A stretch of 64,000 nt of DNA from an uncultured Nostoc sp. (GTDB lineage Bacteria; Cyanobacteriota; Cyanobacteriia; Cyanobacteriales; Nostocaceae): contig NZ_CALMFY010000014.1 in the NCBI RefSeq assembly GCF_937863485.1, forward strand, positions 62,001-126,000, read 5' to 3'. The position numbers and the translations under genes are program-made. The notes beneath the pieces were generated by a model. That model was not told where the DNA came from. It saw only the letters and a list, made by a program, of their open reading frames with translations, and did not search any database. Positions 16,770-25,013 of the stretch are shown in pieces. Position 1 is the stretch's first letter, and the number at the start of each line of letters is the position of its first letter.

Positions 16770-18242
16770 TTATCGTCCACCTACGGTAATAGAATCAACC
16801 TTGATGTGGGGCTGTCCTACTGTGGTGTAAATACTCCCACTCACAGAGCCACAAAAACCTGGTGCAATTTCCAAATCTTGGGAACACATAGAAATTTTAT
16901 TCATAATTTCCTTAGCTTCACCAATCAGAATTGCTCCCTTTAGCGGTTTGGTAATTTTGCCATTTTCAATCAAATAAGCTTCATCGACACCAAAATTAAA
17001 TTGACCTGTAGCACCAACGCTACCACCACCCATCTTTTTACAATAAATACCTTTATCAACAGAGGCAAATAAATCATCAATGTTATATTCGCCAGAATCA
17101 ATATAAGTATTACGCATCCGGCTAGCAGCTGCAAAGGTATAATTTTGGCGGCGTCCACTTCCAGTTCTGGGGTGTCCGGTGCGTGCAGAACCTGTTCTAT
17201 CTGCTAAGAAGTTTTTAAGAACACCTTTTTCAATTAATAGGGTTCTTTGAGCAGGCATACCTTCGTCATCCATATCAATTGTCCCGAAGGCATTTTCAGA
17301 GCGCCCTTCATCCCAGGCTGTCAAACTTTCGTGGGCAATTTTTTCGCCTTTTTTGTCAGCAAAGGGAGTGGTATTGCGTTCAATTTGAGTGGTTTCTAGC
17401 AGGTGTCCGCAGGCTTCGTGGAAGATTACGCCGCCAAAGTGATTGGCCATAATAATCGGGTAAGTACCTGATTCCACATAATCTGCGTAGAGCATTTTTC
17501 CAGCAGATTCTGCTATTTTCTCAGCGGCTTGTTGAGAATCCCAAGTTCTCAAGAAGTTAGCATCGCTAGTATTACCAGCGCGATCGCTAATTGAGGTACG
17601 ATTAGCACCATCAGCACACAACAGGTTAAATCCTACTGATTGGGTGAGGCGAATGTCACGGGCAAAAGTACCATCACTGGCGGCGATTAAAACTTCTTGC
17701 CAATCCCGGAAATAGCTAGCACGGCGGGATTGAACGTGGCTAGCTTTTTGCTTCAGGTGGGCAGTACCATCAAGGAGGACTTCTCCCATTTCTCGGATGG
17801 AGCTACACACTGGTAGCCAGGCATCTTTGCCTCTTTTGGTGGCGTAATCTCTCAATAATTCCAGGTTGATTTCTGGGATGAAAGCTTTAGGAGTAGGTAA
17901 TTGCAATCCCAAGATAGAAAGACCTTTTTCTAAGGCTGCTTTCAAACCGGAAAAAGAAAGGTCATTAGTGCTGACATAACAGTCAGCTTTACCGCGAAAC
18001 ACTCTGACTCCCGCACCTGTAGACAGACTGGGTGAAATACTGGTGATGGAGTCCTCTTCTGCAAGAGAACTAATATAGTTGCGACGCTCTAAAAATAATT
18101 CGATGAAGTCAGCGCCAGCGGCGCGTCCTAGTCCCAAGAGGGTAGCCAGGGGGGCTTCCCAGGTTTCATCGAAACGCTCTGGTGTGGAGGAATATTGGAG
18201 GGTGGGAAGTTGATTCGAGAGAAGTAGCGTACTTGTAAGCAT
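16770..18242 (-). CDS. tldD: TldD metalloprotease subunit
   Basis: A 490-residue zinc protease subunit. The metal-binding HExxxH is H275-E-A-C-G-H280, within [20 protein letters not shown]; the family C-terminal parts are intact ([20 protein letters not shown], then [20 protein letters not shown]). Works with the TldE-like product encoded next. The ATG at 18242 leaves a Ser/Leu-rich N-terminus of about 25 residues before the first conserved block, so a later start is possible. Role in this organism unknown; homologues process ribosomally made peptides, but no such precursor is recognised nearby. Confidence 0.92.
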   Translation of the reverse strand: MLTSTLLLSNQLPTLQYSSTPERFDETWEAPLATLLGLGRAAGADFIELFLERRNYISSLAEEDSITSISPSLSTGAGVRVFRGKADCYVSTNDLSFSGLKAALEKGLSILGLQLPTPKAFIPEINLELLRDYATKRGKDAWLPVCSSIREMGEVLLDGTAHLKQKASHVQSRRASYFRDWQEVLIAASDGTFARDIRLTQSVGFNLLCADGANRTSISDRAGNTSDANFLRTWDSQQAAEKIAESAGKMLYADYVESGTYPIIMANHFGGVIFHEACGHLLETTQIERNTTPFADKKGEKIAHESLTAWDEGRSENAFGTIDMDDEGMPAQRTLLIEKGVLKNFLADRTGSARTGHPRTGSGRRQNYTFAAASRMRNTYIDSGEYNIDDLFASVDKGIYCKKMGGGSVGATGQFNFGVDEAYLIENGKITKPLKGAILIGEAKEIMNKISMCSQDLEIAPGFCGSVSGSIYTTVGQPHIKVDSITVGGR

Positions 18243-18406
18243 GGGTAGCCTCGTCTGCTGGCGTAATTCAGAGATTTGACTGAAAAATCCTTGGTGTGTT
18301 CAGTCTAACAAATCAGTGAAAGCCACAGTCGGTAGAAAGGCAGTAGAGGTTTCCTCACCTGGGAAACTCACTCCCCGCTTAAAGGTGAGTGAAATATTGT
18401 AAGTAA

Positions 18407-18948
18407 CGCTCTCGAAACAGCGATCGCTATTTTGATGTAACCGCAAATCCCTTAAATCCTCAGTTTCATGCTGTCTATCCTATTGCTAAAAATGCAGCAG
18501 AGCGATCGCTTAAACAATTTAATACGCCAAATTCAGATAATTCGTGTAATCTTCTGGTTCAATATACTGGCTATGACCCTATCAATGATTGGGTTTGGTC
18601 AAGAAGAAGCATGAACGCACCAGTACCGCAAGGCGGAAGTCAAAAGTCAAAAGTCAAAAGTCAAAATGAATACAGCATAAGCGTTTCGTTGATTTTGAAT
18701 GGGTTGTTTATTTCCGCCGCACTGTACTAGCCACTCGACAGATGCTAAACGATGTTCTGCATATCAGGTACAGTTTTGCTCATGGATTTCCCATCCCTGC
18801 ATGTTCTTGGACACAAACACCAACTGGAAAAGTTCGGCTTACTGCTAAAGCTATTAAAAATGTTGATGCATTGTTACAATATCTTGTCGCTGTTACTGCC
18901 ATGAAGCAAAATATTCAAATTATCTATGGCATAGTTGCACCCTGCTAA
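18407..18948 (+). pseudogene. HEPN-like gene split by a MITE-like element
   Basis: Open frame 18407-18620 reads into YTGYDPINDWVWSRRSMNAP; after the element at 18621-18730 the reading continues as TRQMLNDVLHIRYSFAHGF and on to a TAA at 18946-18948. RxxSFAHG preceded by a helix and followed by WTQTPTGKVRLT is the pattern of HEPN proteins of the MAE_28990/RiboL-PSP type, common in cyanobacteria, which are linked to RNA cleavage and conflict systems. Removing exactly 110 nt rejoins both halves in frame. The 5' end is also missing (stop TAA at 18404-18406), so the gene was probably broken before or besides the insertion. Domain name is moderately sure. Confidence 0.65.
18621..18730 (+). mobile_element. 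MITE-like element, copy B, inserted in HEPN-like gene
   Basis: 110 bp; left end CAGTACCGCAAGGCGGAAGT, right end (reverse complement) CTAGTACAGTGCGGCGGAAA. Same left end, same three AAAAGTC heptamers as copy A; the middle differs. Its length, 2 modulo 3, shifts the reading frame and its excision restores it. Confidence 0.8.
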
Positions 18949-19045
18949 TAAATGAAGAGAATATTTAGAGAATCAGTTGCAATACTAGGTATAGTGTTTT
19001 AGCCGCAGAGAATCAGCAAGCTAGAAAGTGAAAACATTTATACAT

Positions 19046-19078
19046 AATTGGAAGGCAGTCTTAGACTGGCTTCCAATT
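19046..19078. terminator. Probable bidirectional terminator
   Basis: AATTGGAAGGCAGTCT pairs with AGACTGGCTTCCAATT (one mismatch) across one base. It sits between the HEPN relic and the end of the minus-strand operon at 19239, with A/T-rich flanks. Confidence 0.65.
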
Positions 19079-19238
19079 TATTAAAGTATAGGAAGCAAGA
19101 AACACATATATTGGCAAAGGCAACAATTTAATCAAAGTTATTTTTGATTTCTGCCTTGCTCGTAGCTAAAATGACATCGTTGAGATAAACATTTTTCGAG
19201 CCACTTAATTTTGTGTGAAACCCTATTTCTTCTCAGGT

Positions 19239-20066
19239 TTATTTACTACGATTTCCCATTTTAAGTGGAATTCTTGTTGTTTCTTCCTCATTGAAAGTCT
19301 GACCTAAATTGGAAATTTGTCCTGTGGATAATAGATTCTTAAACAGGAGCTTTAGAGTTCGAGTAATAGTTTTAATAATTTTCATTTTGCTAGCAGTAGG
19401 CTTTTGATCGTATCTCAAAACCATTGGAATTTCTCCGATTTTTGGTTTGAGCACTTTGGCTTTCAGCAGTAAGTCTATCATGCAAGCAAATCCACTTTCA
19501 GTGAATAAACTGTCCCCATAATACATATCCAGTTTACTGAGGAAAGTTCGGTTATACAGCCTGTAACCACAAGTATAGTCTCTTACACCTGGTACACGGG
19601 CTGCAATTCTAAAAAGCCAGCTGGCTCCGTAACTCATTATCTGTCTAAATGTTGATAAGCCTATGACTTTAGAGCCTTTCCGATATCTAGATGCGATCGC
19701 AATATCATAGCTACCAGCTATCATCGTGTCATACATCTTTATTAACAGTTCTGGTGGTTGAGTGTTGTCGCAATCCATAGCGGCTAAAAAATCACCTTCT
19801 TTGGAAACTTCTAAGAAAGTCGTGAAACCTGTTTTGATTGCTTGACCTAAACCAGCATTTTTGGGATGTTGGACTAATTTTAGTAATATCTTCAATGATT
19901 GAGATTCTTCTAAAGCAGTTTGAGCAGTTGCATCACTACTGCCATCATCAACAAGAATCAGTCGGATCTCCATATTAGAGATTTGCTGCAATATCTGAAA
20001 CTTTTTGAACAAGGGGCGAATTGATTCTTGCTCGTTGTATGCGGGTAAAAGAACAAAAAGACTCAT
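19239..20066 (-). CDS. Family 2 glycosyltransferase, dolichol-phosphate-mannose-synthase type
   Basis: A 275-residue GT-A enzyme. Motifs: LLPAYNEQESI at the N-terminus, LVDDGSSDAT (nucleotide binding), AMDCDNTQPPE (metal-binding DxD-like), and a DPM1-type end without the long membrane domain of GtrB. Such enzymes move a sugar from a nucleotide donor to polyprenyl phosphate or another lipid on the cytoplasmic face. ATG at 20066 follows GAGG by 6 nt; the longer in-frame reading (MSNDILF) lacks a site. It is the last gene of a four-gene operon with an FAD oxidoreductase and two SMR-like half-transporters. The exact sugar and lipid are unknown. Confidence 0.88.
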   Translation of the reverse strand: MSLFVLLPAYNEQESIRPLFKKFQILQQISNMEIRLILVDDGSSDATAQTALEESQSLKILLKLVQHPKNAGLGQAIKTGFTTFLEVSKEGDFLAAMDCDNTQPPELLIKMYDTMIAGSYDIAIASRYRKGSKVIGLSTFRQIMSYGASWLFRIAARVPGVRDYTCGYRLYNRTFLSKLDMYYGDSLFTESGFACMIDLLLKAKVLKPKIGEIPMVLRYDQKPTASKMKIIKTITRTLKLLFKNLLSTGQISNLGQTFNEEETTRIPLKMGNRSK

Positions 20067-20111
20067 AAATACCTCGTGTGATTTTGAAAATAAAATATCA
20101 TTACTCAAATT

Positions 20112-21416
20112 TCAAGAATTCAGTAATGTTGATTTTTTGAGAAAATCATCAACCTGTCGCACAACTGCGTTATTGTTGACACTATCATTGACCAACTGTG
20201 AGGTATTGACGACGAAAAAATCATCGTTTTCAGTACTCACCTTTGGAACAAGGCTTGAATAATTTAAAACTTGTAGTGGCTGTACTTTAATAGCTCGATT
20301 AATGTGTGCCGCTACAATGTCATCTGCTTTGAGTTCCGGGAACATCAAACGTATACCCTGGAAAAATACTTGACGCAATTCATCATCTGGCTGTTTTAAT
20401 AACGCGTCAGTGGAAAGTATATATTTTGGTAGGAATGTCATGTGATATCCTGCTGTCTCTTGCAAAGAAACTAAGTTGCTCATACCGATGACTCCAGTAA
20501 AGGGAACATTTCTATCGGCAATATTTACCACGTAATAAGGAACTAGAGCCTTGCGAGTAATTAGTACCATGCAGATTACACCCAGGTATTCTACTGTTTC
20601 ACCAGTGTCTGAAACTTTCACCAGTTCATTGGCAGCAACCTGTTGCAGAATATTAACTGGCCCAGTAAAAATGACTTTATCAAAATGTTCCTTTTTACCC
20701 TGAAATTCTACCCACATTCCACCCCCTGGATGAGGTGCGATATATTCTACCGCAACACCTGTGTGGATATGACCTCCAGCTGCGTAAATTAATTTTTCTA
20801 TATGGTCAAAAACAGTTTTATAACCACCTGAGACATAACCAAGTTGTTCTTTATTTAATGATGAATCACGCGCTGAAAATAGTCGTTTGATATAAGCCCA
20901 GATAAAAACTGCTGATATTCGCTTATAGTTCTCTCCTAATTTGGATAGAAGCAAGGGTTTCCAGAGCTTTTCGTATGTGCTTTTACCACCAAGTTTCAAT
21001 AGCCAATTTTCGACTAAAATCTTCTCTAAGCGCCGCCAATTATTAAGGCGTGAACCATACAGGAGAGTGAAAGCTAATCTGATTTTACCTATAAGTCCAA
21101 ACAGAGGAAAGCGCAGAAATTCTATACTGTTACTAATAGAATAAAATTTTTTATTGTCGTAGAAACCTGTTAAACTTCGATGCCAACGCAGTTTATCTCC
21201 AAGACCAATATCTCTGAGAAAATTTATTAAGTGAGTATCAGAAGGTAGGATAACGTGATAAAAGCGATCCCAGGTAAACAACCCATAATCATGATAGGTG
21301 GTAAGTCCACCAAGCTGCTTGCTGCTATCGAAGACAGTGACAGTATGTCCTTGATGTGAAAGACGTTGGGCTAATACTAGCCCAGTTATACCCCCGCCAA
21401 TAATGCCTATATTCAT
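20112..21416 (-). CDS. FAD-dependent oxidoreductase (protoporphyrinogen oxidase/amine oxidase-like)
   Basis: A 434-residue flavoprotein. The Rossmann FAD motif GIIGGGITGLVLAQRLSHQG occupies about residues 4-23, with the second ribose-binding acidic site in VTVFDSSKQLGGL. The body matches the broad HemY/phytoene-desaturase/UDP-galactopyranose-mutase-like class (for example YVSGGYKTVFDHIEKLI), and the C-terminus keeps the FAD-closing region FFVVNTSQLVNDSVNNN. It begins with ATG at 21416 and ends 45 nt before the glycosyltransferase start. Its neighbours suggest it changes a lipid or sugar-lipid intermediate, not heme; this is inference. Confidence 0.8.
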   Translation of the reverse strand: MNIGIIGGGITGLVLAQRLSHQGHTVTVFDSSKQLGGLTTYHDYGLFTWDRFYHVILPSDTHLINFLRDIGLGDKLRWHRSLTGFYDNKKFYSISNSIEFLRFPLFGLIGKIRLAFTLLYGSRLNNWRRLEKILVENWLLKLGGKSTYEKLWKPLLLSKLGENYKRISAVFIWAYIKRLFSARDSSLNKEQLGYVSGGYKTVFDHIEKLIYAAGGHIHTGVAVEYIAPHPGGGMWVEFQGKKEHFDKVIFTGPVNILQQVAANELVKVSDTGETVEYLGVICMVLITRKALVPYYVVNIADRNVPFTGVIGMSNLVSLQETAGYHMTFLPKYILSTDALLKQPDDELRQVFFQGIRLMFPELKADDIVAAHINRAIKVQPLQVLNYSSLVPKVSTENDDFFVVNTSQLVNDSVNNNAVVRQVDDFLKKSTLLNS

Positions 21417-21502
21417 AAATTTAGATTTTTGTAGGAATGTTTTTGAGATTTATCTTTAGAGGTTTTTAATATTAATAACCTGAGTGGTTGTCTCTTTAGC
21501 TA

Positions 21503-21859
21503 TTAATTTACAACAAGAATTACACCAGTTATGATAATGGAAATTCCTAACCACTGGCTAAATATAACTTGCTCTTTTAGGAGATAGTGAGAAGCAATCG
21601 GTATAAGCGCATACATTAATCCTAGAACTGGAAATGCTTGACTCAGAGGAATTGTCCGCAATACATAAAGCCACAATATAATCATAAATGTATAGCAGAT
21701 AAACCAAATCAAAAAATAACGAGAGAATAACAGATTTCGGATAGATGTGCTTTCTCCCTTAGTAGAACTAGAAATGTAAAGTCCATACTTTAGTGATAGG
21801 TTAGCTGTTGTTCCTAATAAAACAACAAGTATTAAAAGTAGCCAAATAACTATGTTCAT
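21503..21859 (-). CDS. Four-helix SMR/EamA-type half-transporter (ArnE/ArnF-like), second copy
   Basis: A 118-residue membrane protein with four predicted helices (about 3-22, 44-64, 68-88, 97-117). The PLSQAFPVLGLMYALIPIASH stretch, shortened here to its recognisable part LSQAFPVLGLMYALIP, is the conserved third-helix motif of EamA/SMR half-size carriers. It starts 33 nt after the stop of the upstream copy. Two unlike half-carriers side by side suggest a heterodimer, as in the ArnE/ArnF flippase of undecaprenyl-phosphate sugars. Confidence 0.8.
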   Translation of the reverse strand: MNIVIWLLLILVVLLGTTANLSLKYGLYISSSTKGESTSIRNLLFSRYFLIWFICYTFMIILWLYVLRTIPLSQAFPVLGLMYALIPIASHYLLKEQVIFSQWLGISIIITGVILVVN

Positions 21860-21892
21860 TTGTCGATACCTATTAGAAAATTAACTATAAAT

Positions 21893-22276
21893 TTATATAG
21901 ACTTTTTAAGTGGAATAGCCACTAAAAGAACACCCAGAAAAATAGTGATTACTCCTGCTATTCGAGTTAGTGTAATTACCTCATCAAAAAAGTAGTATGA
22001 GCCTAAAAGTATACCAACATAATTTAAACTAGTCAGTGGATAAGCAATACTCAATTTTACAGAGCGGAGAGCTAATATCCAATTTACTATTCCTAAGCAA
22101 TAAACACTAACAGCTAATGCTAATTGTTCAAGAAATACCCAAGTAAATAGTCCCTCATTTGTCTGGCTCATGGTATGCTTCATCAGCAATTGCCCAGAAA
22201 TACTAAATAAAATACTGATCAACAGGATGATATAAGGAATTATTTTAAAGTTGGAAATTTGCGAGATAGATTTCAT
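21893..22276 (-). CDS. Four-helix SMR/EamA-type half-transporter (ArnE/ArnF-like), first copy
   Basis: A 127-residue membrane protein with helices at about 12-31, 46-66, 75-97 and 104-122. It has SIAYPLTSLNYVGILLGSYY in the third-helix position, the counterpart of the motif in the next gene, and ends in a basic KKS tail. It opens the four-gene operon; the spacer upstream (22277-22549) should hold the promoter. Partner of the next half-carrier by position. Substrate could be a lipid-linked sugar made by the operon's glycosyltransferase. Confidence 0.8.
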   Translation of the reverse strand: MKSISQISNFKIIPYIILLISILFSISGQLLMKHTMSQTNEGLFTWVFLEQLALAVSVYCLGIVNWILALRSVKLSIAYPLTSLNYVGILLGSYYFFDEVITLTRIAGVITIFLGVLLVAIPLKKSI

Positions 22277-22549
22277 CGTACATTTGCCTCAATCGAGATA
22301 AGAGGTATAAAGCGGACAGTAAACAGCCCGTTGTTTTGAACGTTTCGGATTTCGGTCACACCTCCTGTGCAATTCAACCTCCACTTCAGTAAATAGACAA
22401 CAAAATTAAGAAGGCTATGTTAGAGGGACTGATATCAAAACGACCGTTGAAGCTCATGTTCTAGAGTTAGCAACTAAATACTATGCAGCTTGCAGGATGG
22501 TTGCTGTATTATGACAGCATCCTATATAATCAAAGTAGAGTACGCTAAA

Positions 22550-22801
22550 TTAGTTTACTAGGTTATACTCCCAAACAAAGCAGTTTTTTTGCTTGGTAAT
22601 TGGCACAATTAATTTAGGCTTTGCCCAACTGTGAATTGCAGAAATCTTCCGTATCAGCCAGTCATGCTTCAAGACTACTTTTGGTGCGATCGCAATATCT
22701 AGGTCATAGTGGATGCAGACATAGGGAAAATTCAGAGATTTGCCACAAAGTGGACAAAATTTAGCAGTCCGCGACGCTGAATAGTCCGTCGGAGACATCA
22801 C
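22550..22801 (-). CDS. Small hypothetical protein with zinc-ribbon-like cysteines
   Basis: An 83-residue reading frame with CPLCG at residues 17-21 and C/H residues at about 29-31, which could form a small zinc site. No further homology is recognised. The start is one of two adjacent ATGs; no clear Shine-Dalgarno was seen. The upstream GTCCGTCGGAGACATC is repeat-like, so the N-terminus may be repeat-derived. Could also be a chance frame. Confidence 0.35.
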   Translation of the reverse strand: MMSPTDYSASRTAKFCPLCGKSLNFPYVCIHYDLDIAIAPKVVLKHDWLIRKISAIHSWAKPKLIVPITKQKNCFVWEYNLVN

Positions 22802-24208
22802 TTATGCTGAATTTTGATTCGATCCGCATGTTCACTAGATGGAGCTAAGGGAATAAAAATGGATTACCAGAATTTTTGATTAATCCATTCATTAACTTCC
22901 ATCAGTTCTATGCTGCTGTAGAAATCTTGTTGAAGACACTACTGAACTTATCAACCCATTAACTTAACTGGATTGATAAATTGTTCTTAATTTGTTCCAA
23001 GAAAGTTTATTCATTTACTGATATACCATAGAATTTCTCCAGGCTCACAGACATATCTGTAACCTCGGCTGGAAACTAAGCCGATTAATAAAAATTTGTA
23101 CTCAAATTGAGTGTGTATACGTACTTATTTTGTGTATAAAAACACAAAAACAACAGAAATCTGCTTGGCTGCGGAAATCAAAGATAGCTGAATCAGTCTA
23201 CAGTAATCCGCTTTACAGGTTTCTGGGGAATTTTAGTGAATATCCAAATGGAGTTTTTGACGAGATTAACGACTAATGTAAACTAGCCTTTGGTTATTAA
23301 CTCGCAGCTTGCGTTGATTTAAGCGGATTTGAGATGTTTTTACATTATTTAGTATTAAGCTTAATTGTTCTTAATCTTAATTATATGTAATTTCACTAGA
23401 GGTTGGTTTATCTCAAATTTATTTTTACATATAATTACTTACTAGAATACCACGATAAAAGAGTGTTGCAAATTTATCGCCATACTTCATCAAAAATTCA
23501 TTTTCAGAAAATATACTTAAACAAAAACTTCATCAAATTGAAATTAAATCTAAACTTTCCTATAGATGAATTTTTATTTTTAAGGATTTGTAGATTTATA
23601 CAGCAGTTTCTGGGTAATAAACTTGCAAAAGTAGCGATTTAGTATCAGACCCTAAAAGTGCAAAGCCAAGAGTTTGAGAAAGCAGAATTGAAACTTGGAC
23701 AACAATGCAAGCAATGATTGATTGTAGTATGGCAATACACTTATCACAAAAAAAATTACAGTTGGTAACCGAGAGTCTGAATCGTTTTCTATTTATCCAC
23801 GAAAATCATCAAATTCAGATATCTCAGACAAAACTTAGTTGAGAGTTAGCTCAGAGTTTCAGTAAGTCGGAAGACCCTATTTCTAAATCCTAGTATCAAA
23901 CTTTCTTTGAGCCTAAAATTGATTGTAAGTATAGTTGTAAAAATTGGTGCCGCCTTACATATGGAAAAGCTCAACAATACTTAACCTAACCATAACGTTC
24001 ATGGGCTAAAGTAGAAGATCAAGCTTGCCATTATTAGAAAATATTTTATTTAAAAAGATAAGTCTAAAGTGGTCAAGGCTATACTCACGCAGGATAATTT
24101 CCAATCAAAAAATTACCAACCTCCGTTTTTAAGCACATTAGTAGGTTAACTGTCTGATAATTTCCAGCAGTTTAAAGTTGAGAAAAAATTAGTTCGTGGT
24201 AGCTAGTA
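22802..24208. other. AT-rich region without a convincing gene
   Basis: About 1.4 kb. One frame at 23403-23642 (+) would give 79 residues rich in Lys/Phe/Ile, but it has no ribosome site and the composition of random AT-rich DNA. Short palindromes lie near 23100 (ACTCAAATTGAGT) and 23135 (TGTGTATAAAAACACA). No tRNA or other RNA was recognised. Confidence 0.5.
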
Positions 24209-24463
24209 TTAGTTAATTTCTCTAGGTTGTTTTCTTGTAGCTTCAGTTTGTTTGGACTCATTTTCCTGCAAAAGTCTGTTGGTAATGATTAAGACAATGA
24301 TTAGCAATCCAAACTGAATCTGCCAGGGTGCTAATACTAAACTTAAAATAAAGCTAATGGCTGCAAATACACCTGCAAGATATGCAATTTCATCAGTACT
24401 CTTTTTAAAGAAGTAGCCAGTGGCTAGAGCAGTACACAGTGGTATCAAGAAAGACAAAGGCAT
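24209..24463 (-). CDS. Small membrane protein, unknown function
   Basis: An 84-residue protein with three hydrophobic stretches (about 3-17, 27-45, 48-63) and a charged Gln/Lys/Glu-rich tail. ATG at 24463 is chosen because GAGG lies 8 nt upstream; the longer frame adds 28 residues without a site. Not recognised as a known family. It is isolated in a gene-poor stretch. Confidence 0.6.
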   Translation of the reverse strand: MPLSFLIPLCTALATGYFFKKSTDEIAYLAGVFAAISFILSLVLAPWQIQFGLLIIVLIITNRLLQENESKQTEATRKQPREIN

Positions 24464-25013
24464 CTTACTAACCTCTGAACTAAAAGTTGTTGTGCTTATA
24501 AAACAAATTGAAATTGTTTTTGGAATTGGGGTTAATTTTACATCCAATCAGGTTTTAGCTACAACAGTCGCTCGAAATAAATATTATAGAAAGTCAAGAT
24601 TAGGCAACGTCGGATATTACACCAATTTGAATAATCATTCCGACAGATGAAGCACCCAAAACCTTGGTGAATAACTCCTTCATTTGTGGTCAATGCTGGG
24701 TGTAGCAAGCTTTAAGAGTAGGGGTGGCTACGCCCAGCTAGCTTTAAGTGTAAGAGTGCAGAATAGACGGTGACGTTTTTTGTGCCGCTTTCTCGACTCA
24801 GCAGAGCTGCGCTATGCTATACAAACTCTCGTTTAACTACGCGGATTGATCAGGTTTAAAACTTGTGTAGGTAGGTTTTGTCTATTTCACCAATTATCCT
24901 GTTATGAGTAATCATCTGGTAAATTAGCTTAAAACTTTGGCCTTGCGCCAGGATAAGGATCTAGCATATTACCTTTAGAAGTAGCATTTTCATTTTTTCA
25001 TTTTAGACACCTA
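24464..25013. other. Intergenic region before tex
   Basis: No gene seen. Around 24690-24760 two related pieces, AGCAAGCTTTAAGAGTA and AGCTAGCTTTAAGTGTAAGA, form an imperfect direct repeat with GGCTACGCCC between them. The promoter of tex should lie near the right end but no site could be fixed. Confidence 0.45.

Noticed and set aside
18742-18948. Independent 68-residue gene
   Set aside because: It is the 3' half of the HEPN-like gene split by the MITE-like element; its ATG is internal to the original frame.
23403-23642. 79-residue plus-strand gene
   Set aside because: AT-rich, Lys/Ile/Phe-dominated, no ribosome site, no recognisable pattern.
24420-24650. Plus-strand frame opposite the small membrane protein
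   Set aside because: No ribosome site and mostly antisense to the better supported minus-strand gene.
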